Assembly: GCA_022821645.1 (NCBI GenBank)
Contig: JAJEDE010000012.1
Span: 1-64,000, forward strand
Origin: Chloroflexota bacterium
GTDB lineage: Bacteria > Chloroflexota > UBA11872
Direction of reading: 5' to 3'
Length of the DNA: 64,000 nucleotides
The notes beneath the pieces were generated by a model. That model saw only the letters and a program-made list of their open reading frames with translations, had not been told where the DNA came from and made no database searches. Of the stretch, positions 8,216-16,068 are shown piece after piece (positions within the stretch are counted from its first letter, which is position 1; each line of letters opens with the position of its first letter). Made by a program: the position numbers and the translations under genes.

Positions 8216-8604
8216 TCTCCAGCCTGCCCGGCGAACGTTCGCACGTTTGGCGGTGGTCCATTCGTCACCGGCACGTCATGCGGCTGAATCTCGTCGTCGC
8301 GAGCCGGCGGAAACTGCTGTCCGCCGTCGCTTCCAATCGCCAGTACTTCCACGCGGTGCTGACGCAGCCCAACCTCGCCGATGGATCGGCCCACGTACGA
8401 ACTGCCGGGCGCGATGGCCACTTCCTCGATGCTCATGTCCTTGGACTTCTCGTCCAGCAATCCCGAGAGCGCCCAGGCGACGTTGGGCTTGAGCACGTAC
8501 GCGGCCATGTGCTGGGCGTCGGCCGCGTGCGCCGAAAACACCCGCGTGGTCCCGGCCACCGTCAGTCGATCAAAGGTCTCGTTGGTGGTTGCCCTGGCGA
8601 TCAC
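8212..8604 (-). CDS. RCK/TrkA-C fragment of a potassium channel protein (N-terminally truncated)
   Basis: The 130 residues match only the second half of a potassium-channel regulatory protein. VIARATTNETFDRLTVAGTT and the following AADAQHMAAYVLKPNVAW resemble the end of a TrkA-N Rossmann domain. Then a TrkA-C/RCK_C domain runs from MSIEEVAIAPGSSYVGRSIG to the end. The pore helices and the GxGxxG start of the Rossmann domain are missing. The frame follows the arsA TAG stop directly, in the same frame, and its GTG start has no clear ribosome-binding site. It overlaps the next gene by four bases, so it may still be translated. It may be a decayed remnant or a stand-alone ligand-binding domain. 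Confidence 0.45.
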   Translation of the reverse strand: MIARATTNETFDRLTVAGTTRVFSAHAADAQHMAAYVLKPNVAWALSGLLDEKSKDMSIEEVAIAPGSSYVGRSIGEVGLRQHRVEVLAIGSDGGQQFPPARDDEIQPHDVPVTNGPPPNVRTFAGQAGE

Positions 8605-8628
8605 GGGGCTACGTGCGGCGGCAGCACG

Positions 8629-9846
8629 CTAGGCGGTGGGACTCCGGGCGGCCGCCGCGGCGGGCGGGCGCGCCGTAAACCGCACGCGCAGTTGGCCGTC
8701 TTCGAGCCGGGCGCCGCTGTGCGTCATCCGGGCCAGCACGCGGGGAAGCACGATATTGCGGCGCGCCGCTCCCATGCGGATCACCAACTCGTCGCCACGG
8801 CGAATCAGCGATGCGTCGGACTTCTCCAGGAACGGCGCCGGGATCCGAAACTCAAACCCGCCGTCCACCTCCACAATCTCGTAGGGCTTGTAGTCGATCA
8901 ACCGCTCCTCCGGCTCGCGGGCGGCATGCATCTGCGCGCCCATGGTCCGAAGGCGCTCCAGGCCAACCACCTCGTGCGCGAACTGGTTGACGCGCAGAAT
9001 CGGAATGGGATCGAACATTGCATGAATGTCGCGCAGGTATGGCGCCTGCATCGAGCGTCGCTCTTCGGCGAACCGTCCCTCGGCCTCCGGCGGAACCACG
9101 CGGTTCACGACCACCGCGTCCGTGATGTGGTCGTACAGCGTCAGGTAGGTATAGCTGCGTTGCGCCTCCCGGATCACCATCCGCTCGGGGTTCACCACCA
9201 GGCGAACGGTTGTCGTGTTCGAGGCCGTCAGGGTGTCGTGTAGCTGCTGCAATTCGTCCACGAGATCGGTCATCGCCTCGAACACGTCGTCCTCGGGCAG
9301 CGGCAGGTCGGTCACGCGGCGGGCCATCGGCCGCACCATGCGGGCCAGGTGGCGGTTGATGGGCAGCAGCTTGTCCAGCCACCAGCGGCCGACTTCCGGG
9401 AACGCGAGCAGCCGCAGCGTCTCGCCCGTGGGCGCGCAGTCCACCACCACGACGTCGAACTCTCCGGACGAGGCATGCCGGTTGACCCACAGCAGGTTGG
9501 CCAATTCCTCCATGCCCGGGAACACGGCAATCTCTTCGGCCAGCACGTTGTCCATGCCGCGCCAGGTCAGCACGGCCTCGACCCAGTTCTGCACCGTGCC
9601 CCAGTACGTCTCCAGGTTGTAATAGACGTCGCACTCTTGCGCCCACAGGTTGTCAACCACGGGCTTCGGTATCGGGCCCAGTGGCGTGTCCAGCGAGTCG
9701 CCCAGGCTGTGGGCCGTGTCGGTGCTGAGCACGACGGTTCGCAGGCCGGCGTCGGCGCAGCGGAGCGCCGCGGCCGCGGCCACGCTGGTCTTTCCGACGC
9801 CACCCTTGCCCGTGTACAGAAGAATGCGCGGCGAACGACTAGCCAT
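8629..9846 (-). CDS. ArsA/Get3-family ATPase
   Basis: I chose the start MASRSPRILLYTGKGG, which overlaps the selD stop by 8 bases; an in-frame start 11 codons upstream is possible. The 405 residues have one ATPase domain: P-loop GKGGVGKTS, DTAHSLGDS (switch I-like) and DCAPTGETLRLL (switch II). The C-terminal 60-70 residues (APFLEKSDASLIRRGDELVI onward) look like the ArsA HSP20-like domain. Single-domain bacterial ArsA homologs are often annotated as arsenical pump ATPases, but no arsenite channel or arsR is present here. A Get3-like chaperone or another role is as likely. It is co-directional and overlapping with selD. Confidence 0.85.
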   Translation of the reverse strand: MASRSPRILLYTGKGGVGKTSVAAAAALRCADAGLRTVVLSTDTAHSLGDSLDTPLGPIPKPVVDNLWAQECDVYYNLETYWGTVQNWVEAVLTWRGMDNVLAEEIAVFPGMEELANLLWVNRHASSGEFDVVVVDCAPTGETLRLLAFPEVGRWWLDKLLPINRHLARMVRPMARRVTDLPLPEDDVFEAMTDLVDELQQLHDTLTASNTTTVRLVVNPERMVIREAQRSYTYLTLYDHITDAVVVNRVVPPEAEGRFAEERRSMQAPYLRDIHAMFDPIPILRVNQFAHEVVGLERLRTMGAQMHAAREPEERLIDYKPYEIVEVDGGFEFRIPAPFLEKSDASLIRRGDELVIRMGAARRNIVLPRVLARMTHSGARLEDGQLRVRFTARPPAAAAARSPTA

Positions 9847-10921
9847 TGGAGTCGTCAGTTCCGTCGGTGGGATGGACATACATCAGGTAGCTGTCCCGCG
9901 TCGTCACCCGGCCCACGGTAGCCGCCGCCGGGCTGCCGGCGCGCTCGAGCGCGTGCCGCAGCGCCGCTTCGTCCTCGGGGGGGATGGCAATCAGCAAACC
10001 GCCGCTGGTTTGCGCGTCGGCCAGCAGGGTGCGCTCAGGAGACGCCACGTCCGGATGCCAGGAAACGTCGCCCTCCAGCGAGGCCAGGTTGCGTTCGGTC
10101 CCGCCAGGCACTTCGTCAGCCGCGATCAGCGACCAGACCTCGGGCAGGACCGGAATCTCGTCAACGTAAACCTCGGCTGATACTCCGCTGGCGTTCAGCA
10201 TCTCGCGCAGATGTCCCAGGAGGCCGTAGCCGGTCACGTCGGTCACGGCGTGCGCCCCATGATCGCTGGCAGCCTTCGCCGCCGCCGCGTTGAGGGTTGT
10301 CATGGACTCGACCGCGGCGTCCAGCGCGGCCCGGCTGGCGGCGTCGAACTTGCCGGCGGTGGTGACAATCCCGGTGCCCAGCGGCTTCGTGAGCACCAGG
10401 AGATCGTCCGCACGCGCGCCGGCGTTGGTGGTGACGGCGTCGGGTTCCAACGTTCCCAGCACAGCCAGGCCGAACTTGGGTTCCGGATCGTCAATTGAAT
10501 GGCCGCCCCCAATGACCGCACCGGCTTCCCGCACCTTGTCGGCCGCTCCGCGCTGAACCTCCGCCAGCAAGTCCAGCGGCAGCGTCCCGCGCGGCCAGCC
10601 GGCAATGTTGAGCGCCAGGATCGGCACGGCGCCCATGGCGTACAGATCGCTCAGCGCATTCGCGGCGGCTATGGCGCCAAAGCTGTAAGCGTCGTCCACG
10701 ATCGGCGTGAATACGTCCGCCGTGAAGGCGATGGCCAGATCGTCGCGCAGCCGGTACACGGCGGCGTCGTCCATACCCTTTCCCCCGACCAGCAGGTCGG
10801 GCGACACCATCGGCGGCATCAGGCGCAGCACGTGCGCCAACTCGTCAGGGCTGAGCTTGCACGCTCAGCCGGCGCCGTGGGCGTACCGGGTAAGTTTGAG
10901 CGGCGTGTGTTCGCTATCCAT
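9839..10921 (-). CDS. selD: Selenide, water dikinase SelD, a selenoprotein (TGA = Sec at codon 19)
   Basis: SelD makes selenophosphate from selenide and ATP, the selenium donor for Sec-tRNA. From the ATG at 10921 the frame reads MDSEHTPLKLTRYAHGAG, then TGA at 10867-10865, then ACKLSPDELAHVLR and on to a stop at 9839. In SelD proteins the residue after the G-A-G-type motif is the catalytic Cys or Sec, followed by the G/A-C-K motif, so the TGA sits exactly at the active site. Reading through gives 360 residues, the usual length. Further motifs include GGKGMDDAAVYRL, ADVFTPIVDD, GGHSIDDPEPKFGLA and TDVTGYGLLGHL. A tRNA-Sec gene lies in this window. Gene callers that stop at TGA will report a product lacking its N-terminus. 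Confidence 0.95.
10822..10838 (-). promoter_or_regulatory. Probable bacterial SECIS hairpin in selD
   Basis: On the coding strand a 6-bp stem GGCGCA/TGCGCC closes the loop CGTGC. The loop starts 33 bases after the TGA, so 32 bases lie between, within the range described for bacterial SECIS elements. The loop has G in its second position, as expected for SelB binding. The stem is short; folding of the full 10822-10867 region would test it. Confidence 0.6.
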
Positions 10922-10992
10922 CCCTGCACGGTAGCGTAACGCCGCCGCCCGCAAATCTCGTTGTTGCATTCGAAAGCCGCCAGGACGTAGCC

Positions 10993-12318
10993 GTGCCGAA
11001 ACTATCGCCGCGCGCCAGCACCATGCAGCACATTGCTGCGTTGGCCCTGGCGTTCGGGTTGCTCGTGGCGGGCGCCGGGCACGCCGCCGCCTCGCCACTG
11101 GACGCCACCCCGGTCACGGGCGGCGCCTTCTTCGAGCACGGGGATGCCGACGGCCTCGGATTCGCAATCCGAAACTACGTCGACGGACCGGCCTTCTACG
11201 AGGCCTTTCTTCGTTTCGGCGGCGCCCGGACGCTCGGTCCCGCGGTCTCCCGGCCCTGGGTCGACGACGGCGGCTTCGCCTATCAGCTGACCCAGCGTGC
11301 CCTGTTGCAGTGGTCACCCTCGGACGATCGGGTGGGGATTGCCAACCTGTTCGAGCTCCTCAACCGCAGTGAATTTGCCGCTGAGCTTGAGGCGCGTCAT
11401 ATCCCCGCGGCCGAAACGCCGTCGTCGCTCCCGCCCGAGTTGGCGCAGCAGGCGCGGCTGGCCTGGCTGACCGACCGTGCCATCGCCGAGACCTTTGCCA
11501 ACAATCCGCTGGAGCTCGGAAATCTGGACGCCAGCATCGAGTTTCACGGCCTGCCGATGTCGCGGCCTGTTCGGCTGGGCCCGTTCGTGGTGCAACGCTT
11601 CCAACGGACGGCGCTGCAGCACTGGGTCGAGGAGGTGGAGGGGGGACAGCCGGTCGGATCGGTCGTTCTGGTGAACGCCGGCGACGTCTACCGGGATCTC
11701 GCGTTGCCAAACGAGCTGCTGGCCGCGCCGCGCGCGTCCGACCAAAGCGCCGTGTTGGACGTCCGGCTCGATCCACCCGAGGCGACCGACCTCGTTCCGG
11801 CGCAGGTTGCGTCGCGTACCTACAACACGACCAACCACCTGCTGCGCACGGCGCTGGCGCTGTTGGAAGGCGTTGACGTCAACGCAGCCGCGCTGGAGTT
11901 GGCGGTACGCGACCAACTCGCCATTGATTTCGAACCGATGAGGGAAGGCGTGCTGGCCTCGTTCAATCCCGCTCGCGGCATTCGGGTCAACGACGGCTTG
12001 CGAAGTGAAGACCCGATCCCGCTCGCAGCCGTGCTGGCGCACGAACTCCGGCACTTCGAGGACTACAAGCTCGGACAGCTCGGCGAGGACGCCCAGGATT
12101 GCCTGGACGCGGAGGCACGCGCGTTAGCACGAGAAGCCGACACCTGGAACGCGCTGATTGCCGCGACCGATCAGTCGCTTCGCGAAACCTTGCTCGTTCG
12201 CATCGAGACCAGGCGCGCCGAGGTTTCCGCGGAGGGCACGGAGGCCATTGAACGTCTGGCCAGGCGCCTCTACCGCGAGGTCTGCGAGAAAACGGCGATC
12301 GAGATCGCCAAGAGCTGA
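10993..12318 (+). CDS. Secreted protein with N-terminal repeat module and HExxH metallopeptidase-like C-terminus
   Basis: The 441 residues start with a signal peptide (MPKLSPRASTMQHIAALALA to about GHAAAS; the start may instead be the ATG at 11023). Residues about 45-235 form a module with FYEAFLRFGGARTLGPAVS, RLAWLTDRAIAETFANNPLE and GLPMSRPVRLGPFVVQRFQR. The same module is in the beta-lactamase-like protein at 20394-21968. Near residue 350 is AVLAHELRHFEDYKLG, an HExxH motif, followed by the acidic EARALAREADTW, which could supply a third zinc ligand. I infer a cell-surface or secreted zinc peptidase of an unnamed family. Confidence 0.65.
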   Translation: MPKLSPRASTMQHIAALALAFGLLVAGAGHAAASPLDATPVTGGAFFEHGDADGLGFAIRNYVDGPAFYEAFLRFGGARTLGPAVSRPWVDDGGFAYQLTQRALLQWSPSDDRVGIANLFELLNRSEFAAELEARHIPAAETPSSLPPELAQQARLAWLTDRAIAETFANNPLELGNLDASIEFHGLPMSRPVRLGPFVVQRFQRTALQHWVEEVEGGQPVGSVVLVNAGDVYRDLALPNELLAAPRASDQSAVLDVRLDPPEATDLVPAQVASRTYNTTNHLLRTALALLEGVDVNAAALELAVRDQLAIDFEPMREGVLASFNPARGIRVNDGLRSEDPIPLAAVLAHELRHFEDYKLGQLGEDAQDCLDAEARALAREADTWNALIAATDQSLRETLLVRIETRRAEVSAEGTEAIERLARRLYREVCEKTAIEIAKS

Positions 12319-12515
12319 GCGTTCGCAGCATGGTCGGGCTCCACGGCACGCCATGAAACGCCCGACGACCGGAGTGCAACGCGGCACGGCGGCTCGCTCG
12401 TCGTAAGCTATTGGAATCTTGGTCCTGTGGGCTTGGTTCGGGCCGCGCCCGGTCCGGAAGCCCGCATCGTCTGAATGGCATCACCGTTGGTGCCGTTCCC
12501 TCCTCGAACGGTCCC

Positions 12516-13751
12516 GTGGAAACTTCGCTTTACCAGACACTCGCCGACCGCGGGTTCATCCATTCGGTCTCGAACGCCGATGGGTTGAGCGCCGCCCTCG
12601 ATCGGCCCTGCGTGTTCTACGTGGGATTCGATCCGACGGCCCCGAGCCTGCACACCGGCCACCTGATCCCCCTCGCGCTCGCGGCGCACCTGGCGCAGGC
12701 CGGCCACCACCCGGTGTTGCTGGCGGGCGGCGGCACGGGACTGATCGGCGACCCGACCGACCGGGCCGAAACCCGTAATCTGCTCAGCGCCGAACTCGTG
12801 GCCGCCAACACTCGGGCCGTTCGCCGACAGGTGGACCGACTCTTCGAGAACGAGCAGGCCGAGGTTGCGATTGTCGACAACGCCGAGTGGCTGACCGAGC
12901 TGCGCTACCTCGAGTTTCTGCGCGACATCGGCCGCTACTTCAGCGTTAACGAGATCCTGGCGACCGAGACGTACCGCGCGCGGCTGGAAAGCGGTCAGGG
13001 CCTGAATTTCGTCGAAATCAACTACCGCTTGTTGCAGGCCTACGACTTCCTGCACCTGTTTCGGGAACACGGCTGCACCTTGCAGATTGGGGGCAGCGAC
13101 CAGTGGGCCAACATCCTGGCCGGCGTGGACCTGATCCGGCGGATCGAGGGCGAGGAGGCCTTCGGACTGGTGACGCCCCTCCTCACCACCAGTACCGGTC
13201 AGAAGATGGGCAAGACGGCCAGCGGCGCGCTCTGGCTGGACCCGGGCCTGACATCGCCCTTCGACTTCTTTCAGTACTGGGTCAACATCGAGGATGCGTC
13301 GGTGGAGCGCACGCTGGCGCTGCTGACGCCGCTGCCCATGGACGAGGTACGCGCGCTCGCCGCCCTTCCCGGCGCGAAGATTCGAACCGCCAAGGAGCGG
13401 CTGGCCTTTGAGATCACGGCCCGGGTGCATGGTCGTGAGGCCGCTGCCGCGGCCCGCGACGGCGCCAGGGCGCTGTTCGGGCGTGACGGCGGATCCACCG
13501 CGGCCGCGCCCCAAACGCGCGTGACCGAGGAACAGGTGGCAGCGGGTCTTGGCATCGTGGAACTTCTGCTGACGAGCGGTCTGGCCGCGTCACGTTCGGC
13601 GGCGCGACGGCTGATTGCGCAAGGCGGCGCATACGCCAACGACCAGCGCGTGGACAGCCCGGAGACCGTTTATCACGCCGATGCTTTCCAGGACGGCGAG
13701 TTGTTGTTGCGCTCCGGCAAGAAGCGCTACCACCGAATCTCGATTGGCTGA
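12516..13751 (+). CDS. tyrS: Tyrosyl-tRNA synthetase
   Basis: This class I synthetase charges tRNA-Tyr. I placed the start at the GTG at 12516 (VETSLYQTLADRGFIHS), because TyrS proteins begin with this kind of short helix and the 35 codons further upstream are not TyrS-like. The product is about 411 residues. Motifs are the HIGH-type PSLHTGHL, the tyrosine-pocket NYRLLQAYDFLHL, GGSDQWANI and the KMSKS-type GQKMGKT. A C-terminal S4 RNA-binding domain contains SRSAARRLIAQGGAYAN. The length and layout are those of the bacterial TyrRS with an S4 domain. A GNAT gene follows after 19 bases. Confidence 0.95.
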   Translation: METSLYQTLADRGFIHSVSNADGLSAALDRPCVFYVGFDPTAPSLHTGHLIPLALAAHLAQAGHHPVLLAGGGTGLIGDPTDRAETRNLLSAELVAANTRAVRRQVDRLFENEQAEVAIVDNAEWLTELRYLEFLRDIGRYFSVNEILATETYRARLESGQGLNFVEINYRLLQAYDFLHLFREHGCTLQIGGSDQWANILAGVDLIRRIEGEEAFGLVTPLLTTSTGQKMGKTASGALWLDPGLTSPFDFFQYWVNIEDASVERTLALLTPLPMDEVRALAALPGAKIRTAKERLAFEITARVHGREAAAAARDGARALFGRDGGSTAAAPQTRVTEEQVAAGLGIVELLLTSGLAASRSAARRLIAQGGAYANDQRVDSPETVYHADAFQDGELLLRSGKKRYHRISIG

Positions 13752-13770
13752 TGACGAGGAGTGAGCACCC

Positions 13771-14253
13771 GTGAACTGGTCGGCCAGTGAGATCCGGCGC
13801 GTGGACGCCCAAAGCTCCGGTGAGTTCTGGGAGCGCTTCCTTGCAGCCATGGTGGCGTATTGGAACGAGAGTTTTCCCAGCGAGCTGAGCCACCTGGAGT
13901 GGCACGAGCTGTATACCGAACGGATTCGACGCCGGCTGGAAGAGCGCCCAACCTGGCTCTGGATGTATGAGCGCGACGGACGCACGCTGGCGCTCACGAA
14001 CTTCCACCTGGACGGCGGCGTGGCGCACGTGGCCGAAGTCTGGGTCGCCCCCGATTCGCGCCGCCACGGCCTGGGCGCCTTCATGATCCGGCAGATGCGC
14101 CGGACCTTGCGCGACGCCGGCGTGACGCGCATGGCTGTGACGGTTCCAGCCAACGCCACGGTAGCCGCCAGCATCGACTTCTGGCACGACCTCGGTTTCA
14201 CCGAGGTCGCCGTGCACCTGGAAGCCACGACCTTCGGACCCAACGGCGACTGA
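13771..14253 (+). CDS. GNAT-family N-acetyltransferase
   Basis: The 160 residues start at a GTG with GACGAGGAG about 10 bases upstream. The acetyl-CoA-binding motif A is VAEVWVAPDSRRHGLGAFMI, with the RRHGLG loop corresponding to Q/RxxGxG/A. The C-terminal part (NATVAASIDFWHDLGFTEVA) matches the usual FYxxxGF segment. The substrate is unknown. It lies 19 bases after tyrS and is probably co-transcribed, but nothing suggests a role in translation. Confidence 0.85.
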   Translation: MNWSASEIRRVDAQSSGEFWERFLAAMVAYWNESFPSELSHLEWHELYTERIRRRLEERPTWLWMYERDGRTLALTNFHLDGGVAHVAEVWVAPDSRRHGLGAFMIRQMRRTLRDAGVTRMAVTVPANATVAASIDFWHDLGFTEVAVHLEATTFGPNGD

Positions 14254-14301
14254 TTGGGGCCCGGCGCGGCGCACTCCAGGCGATGTCGCAGCGCGAACGA
14301 A

Positions 14302-14317
14302 TGTTTCACGTGAAACA
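14302..14317. promoter_or_regulatory. parS site (ParB/Spo0J binding palindrome)
   Basis: TGTTTCACGTGAAACA is a perfect 16-bp palindrome identical to a well-known form of the chromosomal parS consensus. One further base pair on each side extends the symmetry (A...T). It lies between a GNAT gene and tag, in non-coding DNA. A second identical site is at 62299-62314. Confidence 0.9.
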
Positions 14318-14383
14318 TCGCGTTGGCACGCATCGCCCGCGTCGCTACGCTCGACGGTGCCACGCCGAATCGAGGATAGCCTG

Positions 14384-15010
14384 ATGGCCAGCCCAACCGC
14401 GCCTCCCGGTCTCTCCGCGCGCCGCGTACCGCTGCGCAAGCCAATGACGCCGGAGGATCTCGCCGACGCACGAATCCGCGAGGCCCTGGGTGAAACCGGT
14501 CGCTGCGAGTGGGCTCAGCGGCACGATGGGCTCCGGCAGTACCACGACGACATCTGGGGTGAACGCCCGGCCGACGACGCCGAGTTCTTCGAGCGCATGC
14601 TGCTCGAAATATTCCACGCCGGCCTCAGCTGGACGCTGATCTGGAACAAGCACGAGGCGCTTCACGACGCCTACCACGGTTACGAGATCGATGCGGTGGC
14701 GGCGTACGGGTCCGCCGACACTGCCCGCCTGCTCGACGATCCCCGCGTGATTCGCAGCGAGCGAAAGATCGTCGCGGCCATCGAGAACGCACGGAGCGTG
14801 CAGGAGATCCAGGACCGCTACGGGTCTTTCGAGAGCTTCCTGCTCGGCTTGCCGACGAGCACGGATGCCAAGATCAACGCGCTGAAGAAGACGTTCAAGT
14901 TCATGGGGCCCGGCACGTCGCGCGCTTTCCTGGAATCCACCGGCCTGGTGGCGCCGCCGCACCACGAGTACTGCTTCAAGGCCGGACGCCCGGTCTGGTC
15001 GGCCGCCTGA
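14384..15010 (+). CDS. tag: DNA-3-methyladenine glycosylase I
   Basis: This enzyme removes 3-methyladenine from DNA in base excision repair. I placed the start at the ATG at 14384 because GAGGAT lies 7 bases upstream; an in-frame GTG at 14357 is an alternative. The product is about 208 residues. Family signatures are RCEWAQRHD, YHDDIWGERPADD, the catalytic-region FERMLLEIFHAGLSWTLIW and RKIVAAIENA. The zinc-snap ligands (Cys near the start, His in YHD, then HHEYC at the C-terminus) are present. The extra N-terminal 30 residues before RCEW are not typical of the E. coli protein. Confidence 0.92.
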   Translation: MASPTAPPGLSARRVPLRKPMTPEDLADARIREALGETGRCEWAQRHDGLRQYHDDIWGERPADDAEFFERMLLEIFHAGLSWTLIWNKHEALHDAYHGYEIDAVAAYGSADTARLLDDPRVIRSERKIVAAIENARSVQEIQDRYGSFESFLLGLPTSTDAKINALKKTFKFMGPGTSRAFLESTGLVAPPHHEYCFKAGRPVWSAA

Positions 15011-15020
15011 GCACCAGCCG

Positions 15021-16052
15021 TTGACCACCGTCGCGCTGGACGACCTGCGCCGGTTCGGACGTGCGGCGCTGGGCACCCGCGGTGTCAGCGATTCTGATGC
15101 CGCGCTAGTCATTGACGTCATGCTCGAGCAGGACCTGCGCGGGCACGGCCACCACGGGATCGTGTTGCTGGCCCTCCGGATTCGCGACCTGGACGCTGGA
15201 CGGGCACGGGCCGATGCGGAGGTCGAGATTTTGTCCGACCTGCCGGCCTTTACGGCCCTGGATGCGCACGGGGCGCTGGGACCGGTGGGAGCCGTCCGGG
15301 CCATGGACGCCTGTATTGCCAAGGCGCAATCCCAGGGATCCGCGATGGCTTCGCTGCGCGACATGCCGCACTGGGTGATTCCGGCCTTCTACAGCATGCG
15401 CGCGGCTGAGGCCGGCCTGATCGGCTACTGCTGCTGCTACACCGATCCCTCGTTCGCCCCGGTCGGCGGCGCCTCGCGCGTGCTTGGTAACAACCCCTTG
15501 TCCTACGCGATCCCCGCCGACCCGCGCCCGCCGATCGTCGTGGACTTCGGAGTCTCTGCTTCCACGGGCCGCATGCGGGAATTGATAGCTGACAGCCAGC
15601 CCCTGCCAGACGGTTGGGCGGTAGACACCAAGGGGCGTCCGCTCAGTGACCCGGCGCAGGCCGTGGCCGAAGGAGTTTTCCTGCCCATCGCCGAGCATCG
15701 CGGTTACGGCTTGGGCCTGGTTCACGAACTGTTGGGCGCCACCCTCAACGCGATGCCCATCGCGCTTGAACACCCACCCGGCCGCTACGGCGGATTCTTT
15801 TCGGCTTGCCGTGTCGACGCATTTCGCCCGCGCGAAGAGTTCTTACGCGACGTCAATCACGCCCTCGATCGAGTCACCGGCAGCCCGGCGCTCGATCCGG
15901 GCCGACCGATCCGCTACCCCGGGGAACAGTCCGGCCTGGCCCTCCGCCGCAATCGCGCCCGAGGCCAAGTCGACCTCAGCACCGCATCGTGGAACCGCGT
16001 CCACGAAGTGGCCGAACTCAGCGGCGTCCCGGCGCCCGAGGCTGTGGCCTAG
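15021..16052 (+). CDS. Ldh2-family NAD(P)-dependent malate/lactate-type dehydrogenase
   Basis: The 343 residues belong to the YlbC/Ldh2 fold, unrelated to classical LDH. Signatures are DLRGHGHHGIVLL near the start, AHGALGPVGAVRAM, GNNPLSYAIP and, near the C-terminus, EHRGYGLGLVHELLGATL. The start is a TTG 10 bases after tag, with a weak ribosome-binding site. Family members reduce 2-oxoacids or oxidise malate, lactate, sulfolactate or ureidoglycolate; the sequence alone does not say which. Such paralogs are frequent in SAR202-like genomes (recalled knowledge). A stretch of Cys (GYCCCYTD) in the middle is unusual. Confidence 0.85.
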   Translation: MTTVALDDLRRFGRAALGTRGVSDSDAALVIDVMLEQDLRGHGHHGIVLLALRIRDLDAGRARADAEVEILSDLPAFTALDAHGALGPVGAVRAMDACIAKAQSQGSAMASLRDMPHWVIPAFYSMRAAEAGLIGYCCCYTDPSFAPVGGASRVLGNNPLSYAIPADPRPPIVVDFGVSASTGRMRELIADSQPLPDGWAVDTKGRPLSDPAQAVAEGVFLPIAEHRGYGLGLVHELLGATLNAMPIALEHPPGRYGGFFSACRVDAFRPREEFLRDVNHALDRVTGSPALDPGRPIRYPGEQSGLALRRNRARGQVDLSTASWNRVHEVAELSGVPAPEAVA

Positions 16053-16068
16053 GACCGAGGCTCGCGCG

